A stretch of 64,000 nt of DNA, taken from contig JAJFKP010000010.1 of assembly GCA_021773135.1 (NCBI GenBank), positions 163,857 through 227,856 of the forward strand, given 5' to 3'. Under the pieces are notes generated by a model. It saw only the letters and a program-made list of their open reading frames with translations. It was not told where the DNA came from and did not search any database. The DNA is from Woeseiaceae bacterium (GTDB lineage Bacteria > Pseudomonadota > Gammaproteobacteria > Steroidobacterales > Woeseiaceae). The position numbers and the translations under genes were made by a program. Each line of letters starts with the position of its first letter. Positions within the stretch are counted from its first letter, which is position 1. Shown here one piece after another: positions 9,718 to 17,601 of the stretch.

Positions 9718-11008
9718 CCCAATCCCCGACGGCGGATCCTCTCATCTTGACCTTGCCCGCGAAAGCCTGCGCGAACTAATCGAGGATTCCCGACTTCCGG
9801 AGGGCGTGCGCGAGTCACTCGCGCATGACTATGACGCTGTACAGGTGATGCTGGATAAGTTGCAGCATGGCCACCTGCACATTGCGGTTTTCGGCCGCGT
9901 CAGTACCGGCAAGTCATCGCTACTCAATGCATTGATAGGGGAGCAGCGCTTCGCAGTCAGTCCTCTGCATGGTGAAACCAAAAGATCATCAGTCGAAGCC
10001 TGGTCCGAAGTGGAGGCTGCCGGTGTTTTCCTGATCGATACACCAGGTCTTGATGAGGCCGGCGGTGAGGCGCGCGAAGAAATGGCAATAGAGGTCGCGC
10101 ATCGTTCCGATCTTGTGATTTTCGTGGTCGATGGCGACATCACTGACACGGAACTGGGCGCACTGCGCACGTTGCTGCAGCAGGGCCGCCCTGTTGTCGT
10201 CGCACTGAACAAATCCGATTTATACACAGAGACCGAGCTCGCCGCCTTGCTGGAAACGGTGCGCCTCAAAACAGATGGCCTGGTTCAGGAAAACGATGTG
10301 CTGGCTGTCGCTGCGCAGCCACGTGCGCAACAGATCATTGAAGTCGACGAAAATGGCAATGAATCATCATCGGCGCGAGAACGAGAACCCAACATAGAGG
10401 CTCTGCGTGAGCGACTCTGGGAAATATTTGAAAACGAGGGCAAGACCCTGGCCGCGCTGAATGCGAGCCTGTTCGCGGCGGACTTAAGTGACCGGGTTGG
10501 GCAACGCATTCTGCACGCGCGCAGGGAGATCGGTGACAAACTGGTGCGCACCTACTGTGTTGGCAAGGGCATCGCCGTGGCGTTCAATCCCGTCCCGGTG
10601 GCAGATTTGTTTGCGGCGGCATTCATCGACGTCGGCATGGTGGTGCATCTGTCAAAGGTCTACGACCTGCCGATCAGTCGGCGGGAAGCCGGTTCACTGG
10701 TAAGCGTAATTGCCGCCGAGTCCGCGGCGTTGATGGGCACCGTCTGGGCGCTGCATTTCGTGTCGAGCGCACTGAAAGTCGGCACCGCCGGTCTGTCGAC
10801 GATCGTGACGGCCGGCGCACAGGGAGCGATTGCCTATTACAGCACCTACGTCGTCGGCCAGATCGCGGCGGAGTACCTGTCGAAAGGCAAGTCCTGGGGC
10901 GAGGGCGGTCCAAAGCAGGTCGTCAATGAAATACTCGACAGTCTCGATCGGGATACCGTGCTGCGTGAGGCGAGAAAGGAGATCCAGGCTCGCCTGGGAA
11001 CCGGCTGA
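9596..11008 (+). CDS. second DUF697-type GTPase, paired with the upstream GTPase
   Basis: The G domain shows P-loop FGRVSTGKSS, G3 DTPG and G4 NKSD. A C-terminal hydrophobic region follows (IAVAFNPVPVADLFAAAFIDVGMV, then two glycine-rich hydrophobic stretches), typical of DUF697 GTPases. The frame is open from 9596, which would overlap the upstream gene by 122 bases. In-frame TTG at 9656 and GTG at 9665 are more economical starts, and the conserved part only begins at about 9750. Same-strand overlap with a related GTPase suggests co-expression and perhaps hetero-oligomers. Unlike its partner it has no N-terminal TM pair. Confidence 0.8.
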   Translation: MASSIRQLPRRLSRKESVSILKRVFDRLPGWPWTPKKSQTDPIPDGGSSHLDLARESLRELIEDSRLPEGVRESLAHDYDAVQVMLDKLQHGHLHIAVFGRVSTGKSSLLNALIGEQRFAVSPLHGETKRSSVEAWSEVEAAGVFLIDTPGLDEAGGEAREEMAIEVAHRSDLVIFVVDGDITDTELGALRTLLQQGRPVVVALNKSDLYTETELAALLETVRLKTDGLVQENDVLAVAAQPRAQQIIEVDENGNESSSAREREPNIEALRERLWEIFENEGKTLAALNASLFAADLSDRVGQRILHARREIGDKLVRTYCVGKGIAVAFNPVPVADLFAAAFIDVGMVVHLSKVYDLPISRREAGSLVSVIAAESAALMGTVWALHFVSSALKVGTAGLSTIVTAGAQGAIAYYSTYVVGQIAAEYLSKGKSWGEGGPKQVVNEILDSLDRDTVLREARKEIQARLGTG

Positions 11009-11138
11009 GGCCCGGCCGCTACCGGCATGGATCGCGGCGCCTGCTTGCACCCCATTGTCAAACCAGATCAAATCGTGAGCCAACTGCGCTAAAATAAATC
11101 GCTCTATTTATCGCAACCGTTTTTTTAGGAAAGCTGCT

Positions 11139-11780
11139 ATGCGCCGGATTATTCGTGAATTCACAATTATTACAGCGCTGTTGTTAGGCATCGGCCCTGC
11201 ATTCGGCGCAGATTCAGCAAAAGTATTCATGTATGTGACCGAGGGCTCTCGCGATCTGGAGTTGATGCTGACGGAAGAGGTTGGCGTGATGCAGCAAATG
11301 CTCGAGGCGGCGGGCTATTCTGTCGATATTGCCACGCGTGATAACCAGACCATGACCGCGGCGACGACCACCCTGACGCCGACAATCAACCTGGCCGACG
11401 TCGATATCGACAATTACGCTGGCGTCATTCTTCCCTGTATGGCCCCGGCGGCAGAAACAGAGCCTCCTCCGCAAAAGCTCGCGGAAATTCTGGAAGTCGC
11501 AATCGCCCAGCAAAAACCAATCGCCGCTTCCCGGGCAGCGGTTGTGCCGCTCGCGCAGGCCGGCGGTGTGGCAGGCAGGCAATACACGTTTGCCAGCCCC
11601 GTGGATATTTCAAAGCGACCCGAGTTTGCCGGAGGGACATTTCGCGGCATTGGTGTGATACGTGATGGCAACGTCTCAACCGCAGGTATTTGTCCGCTAT
11701 CAGCTAGATCGTTGGGTGAGGAGGACGGTACCGTCGAACTCACACGAAACTTTATCGATAGCCTGGCCGACTCAGGCTAG
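11139..11780 (+). CDS. exported DJ-1/PfpI-like protein
   Basis: The 213-residue product has a signal peptide (hydrophobic IITALLLGIGPAFGA, cleavage near residue 24). A class I glutamine amidotransferase-like fold of the DJ-1/PfpI type follows: VFMYVTEGSRDLELMLTEEV at the start and YAGVILPCMAP in the middle. At the nucleophile elbow, where DJ-1 proteins normally carry Cys, it reads KPIAASRAAVVPLAQAGG, so the usual catalytic Cys appears absent. It may be a binding or structural protein rather than a hydrolase or deglycase. It stands alone; the next gene is about 210 bases away. Confidence 0.7.
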   Translation: MRRIIREFTIITALLLGIGPAFGADSAKVFMYVTEGSRDLELMLTEEVGVMQQMLEAAGYSVDIATRDNQTMTAATTTLTPTINLADVDIDNYAGVILPCMAPAAETEPPPQKLAEILEVAIAQQKPIAASRAAVVPLAQAGGVAGRQYTFASPVDISKRPEFAGGTFRGIGVIRDGNVSTAGICPLSARSLGEEDGTVELTRNFIDSLADSG

Positions 11781-11788
11781 AAAACCAG

Positions 11789-11810
11789 GCTGACTTTGCA
11801 GAAAGTCAGC
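11789..11810 (+). terminator. hairpin after the DJ-1-like gene
   Basis: A perfect 9-bp stem, GCTGACTTT-GCAG-AAAGTCAGC, begins nine bases past the stop. It is not followed by a clear T-run, so intrinsic termination is uncertain. Confidence 0.4.
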
Positions 11811-11992
11811 TACGCCCTTTCGATCACGTCGCCACGACAACGCCTCGCGGGAGGATGTTCGACGCCAGTACCGCCGGAAAACCGGATATTGTTCTTTGCT
11901 TCACTTCACGACAGATCGCTGCGGCGACGCCAGATTATGTGAATATCCGATAATTGCTGAGCTGCTACAATAAAAACAAAAGAGCATAAAAA

Positions 11993-12694
11993 ATGCCATG
12001 CAGTCCTTCGGTCACAACTAAAATTTTACCGCTGCTTTTTGTGATGGCAGCGCAGCAGGCGATGTCTGGGGAAACCGGCGATTCGACCATCCCGGTAACC
12101 GGCGGAGATGCCAGCTATTCCGCCACTGCCGCAATTTTGACGTCGTCAGATCCAGTCGTTGAAAACGAGATATACCGGCTTCTCGAGCTGTATGAAGATG
12201 CGCGAACGGCCGGCATGCTCGACGAAGCGGACATGCTGGCCAAACAGGTCGTCGAGCTTTCCATAAAGTCATACGGACGTGACAGCCGGGGTACCGCAAG
12301 AGCGCTCACGAATCTCGCGACCCTGCAGTCCGAAAACGCAGAGTATATTGCCGCCATACAAAACCTGTCTGCGGCGATCGACATCGTGGAAAGAGTGGAA
12401 AACGGCTTGAGCATGAGCTTGCTTTATCCGCTGAACGAGATGGGACGATTGCAGTTGCAGGCCGGGCAGACTGACCTCGCCCAAAAAACCTGGACGCGGG
12501 CGATACATATAAGCCATGTCAATCTTGGCCCGCATAATTTCGAGCAGGTAGAAACATTACAGGCAATAGAAGGGCTGCTGGTCGCCAATGGGAAAAACAG
12601 GAAAGCGAGAAAGCTGCGCCGGCGAATCAGCGAATTACTGTCCCGCGAACCTGTACCGATCAAAGAATATGCCTTGCAGGCCGGTTACGAGTAG
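11993..12694 (+). CDS. exported TPR-repeat protein
   Basis: The protein of 233 residues has an N-terminal signal (ILPLLFVMAAQQAMS) and about three tetratricopeptide-like helical repeats from residue 60 (LLELYEDARTAGMLDEADML onward). The repeat region closely parallels residues of the TPR/TonB protein at 60060-61673: VVELSI, ALTNLA versus AITNLG, FSASIGIVERI versus LSAAIDIVERV, and AIHISHVN versus AVHVSHVN. It lacks that protein's C-terminal TonB-like domain. It is probably a periplasmic scaffold. Its end overlaps the convergent HNH gene by ten bases. Confidence 0.7.
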   Translation: MPCSPSVTTKILPLLFVMAAQQAMSGETGDSTIPVTGGDASYSATAAILTSSDPVVENEIYRLLELYEDARTAGMLDEADMLAKQVVELSIKSYGRDSRGTARALTNLATLQSENAEYIAAIQNLSAAIDIVERVENGLSMSLLYPLNEMGRLQLQAGQTDLAQKTWTRAIHISHVNLGPHNFEQVETLQAIEGLLVANGKNRKARKLRRRISELLSREPVPIKEYALQAGYE

Positions 12695-14052
12695 GACCCA
12701 CTTTGCATTGATATTTTGCCCCCACGGTCTTCCTGCCAAAGCAATTCAACGGCCAGGATTCTATCCATCTTCTCACCCTGCCATTTCGTCACGCACGTGT
12801 GCGCGTGAATGTGGCGATCTTCGAGCATTTTGCCGAATTGATGCACAGGGTTTGCGAAATTTTTCTGTGGCTCATGTGCTGCATCGCCAAGCTGCTTGCC
12901 CAGTGGGTTCCTGAAAACGACTTCGCCAGCTGATTCTCGCGCGCAACCGAAACCGCCTTCGTGAACCAGCCGATGATGGCGTCGGCACAACAACACCAGG
13001 TTTTCCATACTGGTTTCTCCACCCTCAGCCCAATGCCTGATGTGGTGTCCGTCAATAAAACTGGTGTGTGTACAGCCCGGAAATCGGCATCCGTTGTCTC
13101 TTGCCCGCAAGGCACGCCGCATTGGCGGAGGAATGACCCTCGATTTGCGTCCAATTGCCAGTGGCGCGCCGTGCGCGTCTTCGACGAGCCGAATTACGGA
13201 TGTATCGCAGCACAGCCGCCGCGCTGTTTCCGCGGAAACGTGCGGACCCTCGTCGATGTGGCAGGTTTCGTTCTGCGGAGTTTCCGCGGAAACGTCCGGG
13301 GCCAGTGTTTCCGCGGAAACGTGCACCATGACCTGGTAACGATCAGCGGATGAAGAGGGCCGGTCGCCGCTCTCCAGATAACTTGCAGAGATCCTTGCCA
13401 GCGCATCCGCCCGACGAGTCGCGAAGGTCGGACGTGATTCGACAGGCGTTTCCGCGGAAATGCTTTGCTCGTCGTCTGCCAGAGCGACGGCTTTGTCCAG
13501 TGCTTTGATCAACATCGCTCCCACCTCCGCAGGCAGGCGCCCGTTGAATTTAAGGGAACCATCATCGTCATAGTGATAATCGAATGATCGGGAGCGGAAC
13601 TGCCGGTTTGCACTCTCGACATCATTCAATTGTTTCGCGCGTCGATAGCCGCGCACCACAGTTTCGACATGGTATGCCGTGCCATGCCGGGCAATATGCA
13701 TAAGAAAATCTTCGTTTTCGGGCGTAGCCACACGGGTCATCGCACGGGCCTTCGAATAGCTGATTGCGCCATTCGAAAACGCGTCGCTGATCTTTGGCAG
13801 TGCGGCGAGCGCGTTCGCGACGCGAACTTTCTCTCCTGCTGCATTCATGCCGATGCCACATTTCCAATTGAGCCAATGCGCGCAGGAGCAGGCGCCGTCA
13901 AGTTCCCACAGCTTCTGCTGATCAAATTCGCGAATCAGGACCAGCAGTTCACAGGTCGCTGCCGTGATAAAGCCGAACAGCTCCGTAATCTGATTACCCA
14001 GCGCTGCGGAACGTCGATAGGAGGCATGCAGGCGAGGTGCATTTCCAGTCAT
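12685..14052 (-). CDS. HNH endonuclease with DUF222 domain, carrying VSAET inserts
   Basis: This 455-residue protein of the 13E12/DUF222-HNH family has an N-terminal helical DUF222 region (about 1-190). A linker follows, then an HNH nuclease domain: CRFPGCTHTSFIDGHHIRHW, then NLVLLCRRHHRLVHEGGF, with the two Cys pairs and the His cluster. The linker contains four copies of (V/I)SAET, each encoded by the same 14-bp palindrome. Family members are common, but their biological role (selfish element or defence) is unsettled. A perfect LexA-type box lies 19-34 bases upstream of its ATG. The C-terminal ~75 residues past the HNH core have no recognisable domain. Confidence 0.88.
   Translation of the reverse strand: MTGNAPRLHASYRRSAALGNQITELFGFITAATCELLVLIREFDQQKLWELDGACSCAHWLNWKCGIGMNAAGEKVRVANALAALPKISDAFSNGAISYSKARAMTRVATPENEDFLMHIARHGTAYHVETVVRGYRRAKQLNDVESANRQFRSRSFDYHYDDDGSLKFNGRLPAEVGAMLIKALDKAVALADDEQSISAETPVESRPTFATRRADALARISASYLESGDRPSSSADRYQVMVHVSAETLAPDVSAETPQNETCHIDEGPHVSAETARRLCCDTSVIRLVEDAHGAPLAIGRKSRVIPPPMRRALRARDNGCRFPGCTHTSFIDGHHIRHWAEGGETSMENLVLLCRRHHRLVHEGGFGCARESAGEVVFRNPLGKQLGDAAHEPQKNFANPVHQFGKMLEDRHIHAHTCVTKWQGEKMDRILAVELLWQEDRGGKISMQSGSYS
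13226..13461. repeat. four in-frame copies of palindrome GTTTCCGCGGAAAC
   Basis: Copies lie at 13226-13239, 13280-13293, 13307-13320 and 13448-13461 (the last with one end mismatch). Each is a perfect or near-perfect 14-bp palindrome containing a SacII site. In the HNH gene frame each reads Val/Ile-Ser-Ala-Glu-Thr. Spacing is irregular (54, 27 and 141 bases), and the flanks differ except for a following GT in three copies. Confidence 0.9.
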
Positions 14053-14070
14053 GATGTGAATCTCAATTAG

Positions 14071-14086
14071 CTGTTGTTATATACAG
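14071..14086. promoter_or_regulatory. LexA-type SOS box, HNH/ATL divergent promoter
   Basis: CTGTTGTTATATACAG matches the gammaproteobacterial LexA consensus CTGT-N8-ACAG exactly, with an AT-rich spacer. It lies in the gap between the HNH gene (start 14052, minus) and the alkyltransferase-like gene (start 14143, plus), so it could repress either or both. It is closer to the HNH gene. Confidence 0.7.
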
Positions 14087-14142
14087 TACTATATTCTTAT
14101 CTATATGATTAATAAAGTTAATTTCTGTATGATTCCGTGCAA

Positions 14143-14508
14143 ATGAAAGCGTCCACCGAGAATCGAAATGAGCGAATATGGGCGACCATTCGCGACATTC
14201 CAGAAGGCTTTGTGGCGAGTTACGGACAGATTGCGGAAATTGCCGGCATTCCGCGCGGTGCGCGCCAGGTCGGGTATGCCTTAAGGCACCTGCCGCAGGG
14301 GAGTAAAGTACCCTGGTATCGGGTTATCCAGGCGTCGGGCAACATCGCGTTTGCGCCAGGCAGCGATGCATTCAAAGAACAGAGCAAACGACTGAAGAGA
14401 GAAGGTGTGGCTATTCGGAGTGGGCGCATAGACATGAAAAAGTACCGCTGGCAGCCGGACCTCGACGAGCTGCTATGGAAGCCAACTGCCGCGTGGGATG
14501 ATGAATAA
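14143..14508 (+). CDS. alkyltransferase-like DNA-binding protein (ATL, MGMT family)
   Basis: This protein of about 121 residues corresponds to the C-terminal DNA-binding domain of O6-alkylguanine transferases. The active-site motif PCHRV is replaced by VPWYRVI, with Trp at the Cys position. That is the hallmark of ATL proteins, which bind O6-alkylguanine, flip it and hand the lesion to nucleotide excision repair. The helix-turn-helix segment FVASYGQIAEIAGIPRGARQ with the Arg finger is intact. A GTG at 14137 is an alternative start two codons upstream. A LexA-type box lies 57 bases upstream of the ATG, and the next gene begins right at its stop. Confidence 0.85.
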   Translation: MKASTENRNERIWATIRDIPEGFVASYGQIAEIAGIPRGARQVGYALRHLPQGSKVPWYRVIQASGNIAFAPGSDAFKEQSKRLKREGVAIRSGRIDMKKYRWQPDLDELLWKPTAAWDDE

Positions 14509-15846
14509 ATGAAACAGAAACTGCGGTCGCTGCGTTTCGCCTGGCTGCATGAGCCTCGATTCAACAGCATCAGGCGCAGCAGTTCCGAGTTGTTCCGCAA
14601 ACTAACGTTTAAGAAACACGTTGTGTCAGTTTTTCTGCAGCTCGATGATCCGTACTCCTATTTGCTGAGCCACTATCTGCAGTACGTCAGGCAACGTTAC
14701 GTGGCTGTCGAATTCAGGTTTTATCTTTGCCAGGCGCTGCGCGGCGAATACATGCCGGAGCCCGCAATGCTGGCAGAACATGCACTGCAGGATTGCCAGC
14801 TGTTGGCACAGGAATTCGGCGTGCCATTCCTGGATAAGGGTGACACGCCGGTGGTTGAGTATCGCCTGCCACTCCTGGAATTTCTGGCGGCCGAGCAAAA
14901 CGAAGACGACTTCGCGGACACCCTGACGAGCGCGCTTTCCTGCTACTGGCGCGGTGACGTGGAAGGTGCTGCACGATTGATGGGACGCACCTATGGGGAA
15001 AGTGCCGAGACGAGTGTCCTTATCGGCAAGAACCAGTTGCTGCTGCGCAAGATGGGCCACTACAACTGTGCCACGATGTACTACGCGGGCGAGTGGTACT
15101 GGGGTGTGGATCGCATGCACTACCTGCTCGACCGCCTGGATGCGCTGGGATTGAACCGTTTTGACGAGCCGGTTCCGGAGCTCGCATCGCTTGAACGGGC
15201 CATGCAGTTGAACCTGCCCGCAACGATACCGGCGCGTGCCGAAGCGCTGCCTGCGCTTGAGCTGTTCCATTCTTTCCGCAGCCCTTACTCCTACCTGGCG
15301 TTGCAGAGTGCGTTTGATATCGCTGATGCCTTTGGTCTGAAGCTTGAAGTACGTCCGCTTTTGCCGGGGCAGGGGCAACGTGTGTCTGTTCCGCAGGCAA
15401 AATTACGCTACTTCATCAGCGACGCTGCCAGAGAGGCGCATTTGCGTAAGGTCGAGTTTGGCAGGATTGCAGATTTTACCCGGTTGCAGGCTGAACGGCT
15501 CGTTGCCGCCTACTACTATGCAAAAGATCAAGGTCGCGAACGTGATTTTCTGCTCGAGGTCGGCAAGGCTATATTTGCAGAGGCATGCATGGCGTCGAGT
15601 GACGAAGGCATGCAGATCGTTGCGGAACATGCGGGTTTGTTTTGGCCGGAACTTCAGGAAGCGATGCGACGTGAAGGGTGGCGCAATGAAGTGGATACCA
15701 ATCATCAGCTGCTGGCTGAGACCGGTCTTTGGGGCGTGCCCGTGTTCAGGCTGGGCGAGCAGGTATTCTGGGGACAGGACCGCGCCTGGTTAGTCGCGCG
15801 CAAGATTGAGGACCTGTGTCATGGCGGTGAAGGAATAATGATATGA
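14509..15846 (+). CDS. tandem DsbA-fold protein (HCCA isomerase/kappa-GST-like)
   Basis: The 445-residue protein contains two thioredoxin-like DsbA domains. The first (about 35-220) begins VVSVFLQLDDPYSYLLSHYL. The second (about 245-435) begins LELFHSFRSPYSYLALQSAF and ends TGLWGVPVFRLGEQVFWGQD, the pattern of 2-hydroxychromene-2-carboxylate isomerase and kappa-class GST. Neither has a CxxC motif, so disulfide exchange is unlikely and glutathione-dependent isomerase or transferase chemistry is more probable. It starts immediately after the ATL stop and overlaps the next hydrolase gene by four bases. Physiological substrate is unknown. Confidence 0.82.
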   Translation: MKQKLRSLRFAWLHEPRFNSIRRSSSELFRKLTFKKHVVSVFLQLDDPYSYLLSHYLQYVRQRYVAVEFRFYLCQALRGEYMPEPAMLAEHALQDCQLLAQEFGVPFLDKGDTPVVEYRLPLLEFLAAEQNEDDFADTLTSALSCYWRGDVEGAARLMGRTYGESAETSVLIGKNQLLLRKMGHYNCATMYYAGEWYWGVDRMHYLLDRLDALGLNRFDEPVPELASLERAMQLNLPATIPARAEALPALELFHSFRSPYSYLALQSAFDIADAFGLKLEVRPLLPGQGQRVSVPQAKLRYFISDAAREAHLRKVEFGRIADFTRLQAERLVAAYYYAKDQGRERDFLLEVGKAIFAEACMASSDEGMQIVAEHAGLFWPELQEAMRREGWRNEVDTNHQLLAETGLWGVPVFRLGEQVFWGQDRAWLVARKIEDLCHGGEGIMI

Positions 15847-16346
15847 CCATGCCAACTGTCATTTTTTCCCATGGACAGGAAAGTGGACCATGGGGAACGA
15901 AAATTCGAGCGATGGCGGATGCCGTTAGAGCATTGGGTTGCGATGCCGACAGTATCGATTATCAGGGTATTAGAGATCCGATGGACCGCGTCAGCAAGCT
16001 TCTGGATGCGTGCAGCGGAATCGAGGATCGACTGATCCTGGTTGGCTCGAGTATGGGCGGCTTTGTGGCGACGGCGGCAGCCGCTGAACTTGATATTGCG
16101 GGCCTGTTCGTTCTAGCGCCGGCGTTCTACATGCCCGGGTTCGATGCAGCGACGCCCACTGCCCCTGCCGTGCCGGTCTTTATTGTGCATGGCTGGCACG
16201 ACGACATTGTGCCGGTCGAGAACAGCATTCGTTATGCTGGAAATTGCGCTGCCACATTGCATATTGTTGACGGAGATCACCGTCTGACCAATAACATTGA
16301 TGATATCAATGACTGCCTGGTCCGGTTCATTGACCGGCTATCCTGA
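15843..16346 (+). CDS. small alpha/beta hydrolase
   Basis: This 167-residue cytosolic alpha/beta hydrolase has the nucleophile elbow GSSMGG (Ser near residue 68). Candidate acid and His lie in HGWHDDIVP and DGDHRLTNN. The compact size without a large lid suggests an esterase or thioesterase of the YqiA/UPF0227-like type. The ATG overlaps the preceding stop (ATGA), so it is translated from the same message. Substrate is unknown. Confidence 0.82.
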   Translation: MTMPTVIFSHGQESGPWGTKIRAMADAVRALGCDADSIDYQGIRDPMDRVSKLLDACSGIEDRLILVGSSMGGFVATAAAAELDIAGLFVLAPAFYMPGFDAATPTAPAVPVFIVHGWHDDIVPVENSIRYAGNCAATLHIVDGDHRLTNNIDDINDCLVRFIDRLS

Positions 16347-16363
16347 TTTCATGGAGCGACCCA

Positions 16364-16579
16364 ATGAAGACTCTGCTGTCACTAATAGCGTTGCTGGCGC
16401 TGCTTGGTTGTACTTCCGACGAAAAGGAAGAAGTTAGCAGTACCGTCGGCAAACAAATTGCCGACGACTACAACGCGTCAATGGATAAGGCACGTAACGT
16501 CGAAAACGAGCTGCTTGAACAAAAAAGGAACATCGATGATGCCTTGCAGGAAGCTGAGAACACGTTACAAACGCCCTAA
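16364..16579 (+). CDS. small coiled-coil lipoprotein
   Basis: The 71-residue product has a lipoprotein signal, MKTLLSLIALLALLGC, with Cys in LLGC. A charged helical tail rich in Glu, Lys and Gln follows, likely a short coiled coil. I recognise no named family; the layout resembles small outer-membrane lipoproteins. It follows the hydrolase gene by 17 bases, and its stop overlaps that of the convergent glucokinase gene by four bases. Confidence 0.7.
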   Translation: MKTLLSLIALLALLGCTSDEKEEVSSTVGKQIADDYNASMDKARNVENELLEQKRNIDDALQEAENTLQTP

Positions 16580-17523
16580 ACGGCGTACTTCTCAATGTAG
16601 GCAGCAAGGCCGATCAACCCTGGCTCCGGGGCTGTAATGACCCAGGTTGGTATTGCCTGCATGTAATCGCTATATCGATTCTTGGCCTCAAATCGCGATC
16701 TGAACCCCGAGGCCCGAATTTCGTCGATGCAGGCCGGCACAATGCCACCGGCAATATAAACACCGCCGTAGGCACCGGTGATCAGTGCCAGTTCTGCGGC
16801 GGCTGATCCCAGGAAGCGGAAGAACTGCTCCAGCGTGGCAGCACAGTACTGGTCGCCTGAATTTAGCGTAATTTCTTCCGAAGCGGCGACATCGATGCCG
16901 TGCATGATGCGATGCAGTGTAAGCAGGCCTGGGCCTGACAGAATTCTTTCAGCAGAACAGTGCCCGAAGCGCTCACGAAACGCGCCGACAATCCTGTCTT
17001 CGGCTGCGTCACGACCGGCGACCGTGATATGGCCACCTTCGCCGAACATCGCCGCTGTATTCGTTTCAGTTCTGATCCACGCAGCCATGCCGAGGCCACT
17101 TCCTGGTCCGAGGACAGCGATCGTGCCACTACGGTATGCGGTCGCCTGACCAATCTGCGCCCGATCTTCATCTTGCAACGCGGGCAGGGCGCAGGCGACT
17201 GCGTGAAAGTCGTTAATTATCTTGACCTGCTCAAGCCTGAATCGGGCGCGAATCTCAGCACCACTAAATGCCCAGTCCCGATTCACCATGCGGATATCGT
17301 CGCTGTCCACGGCGGCTGCAACCGCCAGGGCACAGTTCGCCGGTGCAGCTTTGATGTCGCCAAAATACGCGCTCAGCAAACCCATGAGGTCCGAATAATT
17401 GTCGTTTCTGAAAATTCGCACATCACGAGTTGCCTTGTCGTGCGGGAAATAGATTCCGCAGCGACTGGATGTTGCACCGATGTCAGCGATCAGCCACGAA
17501 TCTTGCGCGTCAGTGGTAGCCAT
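16576..17523 (-). CDS. glk: glucokinase (Glk type)
   Basis: This enzyme phosphorylates glucose to glucose 6-phosphate with ATP. The start at 17523 gives MATTDAQDSWLIADIGATSS, matching the family N-terminus; the open frame runs 32 codons further upstream into the divergent plsB start region. Family marks are ADIGATSSRCGIY (phosphate-1 loop), IINDFHA, VLGPGSGLGMA, MFGEGGH, and the late GAYGGVYIAGGIVP. Length (315 residues) is normal for E. coli-type Glk. It is convergent with the small lipoprotein gene and divergent from plsB. Confidence 0.9.
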   Translation of the reverse strand: MATTDAQDSWLIADIGATSSRCGIYFPHDKATRDVRIFRNDNYSDLMGLLSAYFGDIKAAPANCALAVAAAVDSDDIRMVNRDWAFSGAEIRARFRLEQVKIINDFHAVACALPALQDEDRAQIGQATAYRSGTIAVLGPGSGLGMAAWIRTETNTAAMFGEGGHITVAGRDAAEDRIVGAFRERFGHCSAERILSGPGLLTLHRIMHGIDVAASEEITLNSGDQYCAATLEQFFRFLGSAAAELALITGAYGGVYIAGGIVPACIDEIRASGFRSRFEAKNRYSDYMQAIPTWVITAPEPGLIGLAAYIEKYAV

Positions 17524-17601
17524 AGCGCCCGCAGCATTACCGAGCACCCCGGAAAAAGCAATGGTTTGCGACGCTGCGGAAACGGGTAGTATTGGCACCC
17601 A

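Noticed and set aside
13226..13461. CRISPR array
   Set aside because: The repeats are 14-bp palindromes with irregular spacing inside a coding frame; no spacers of constant length and no cas genes.
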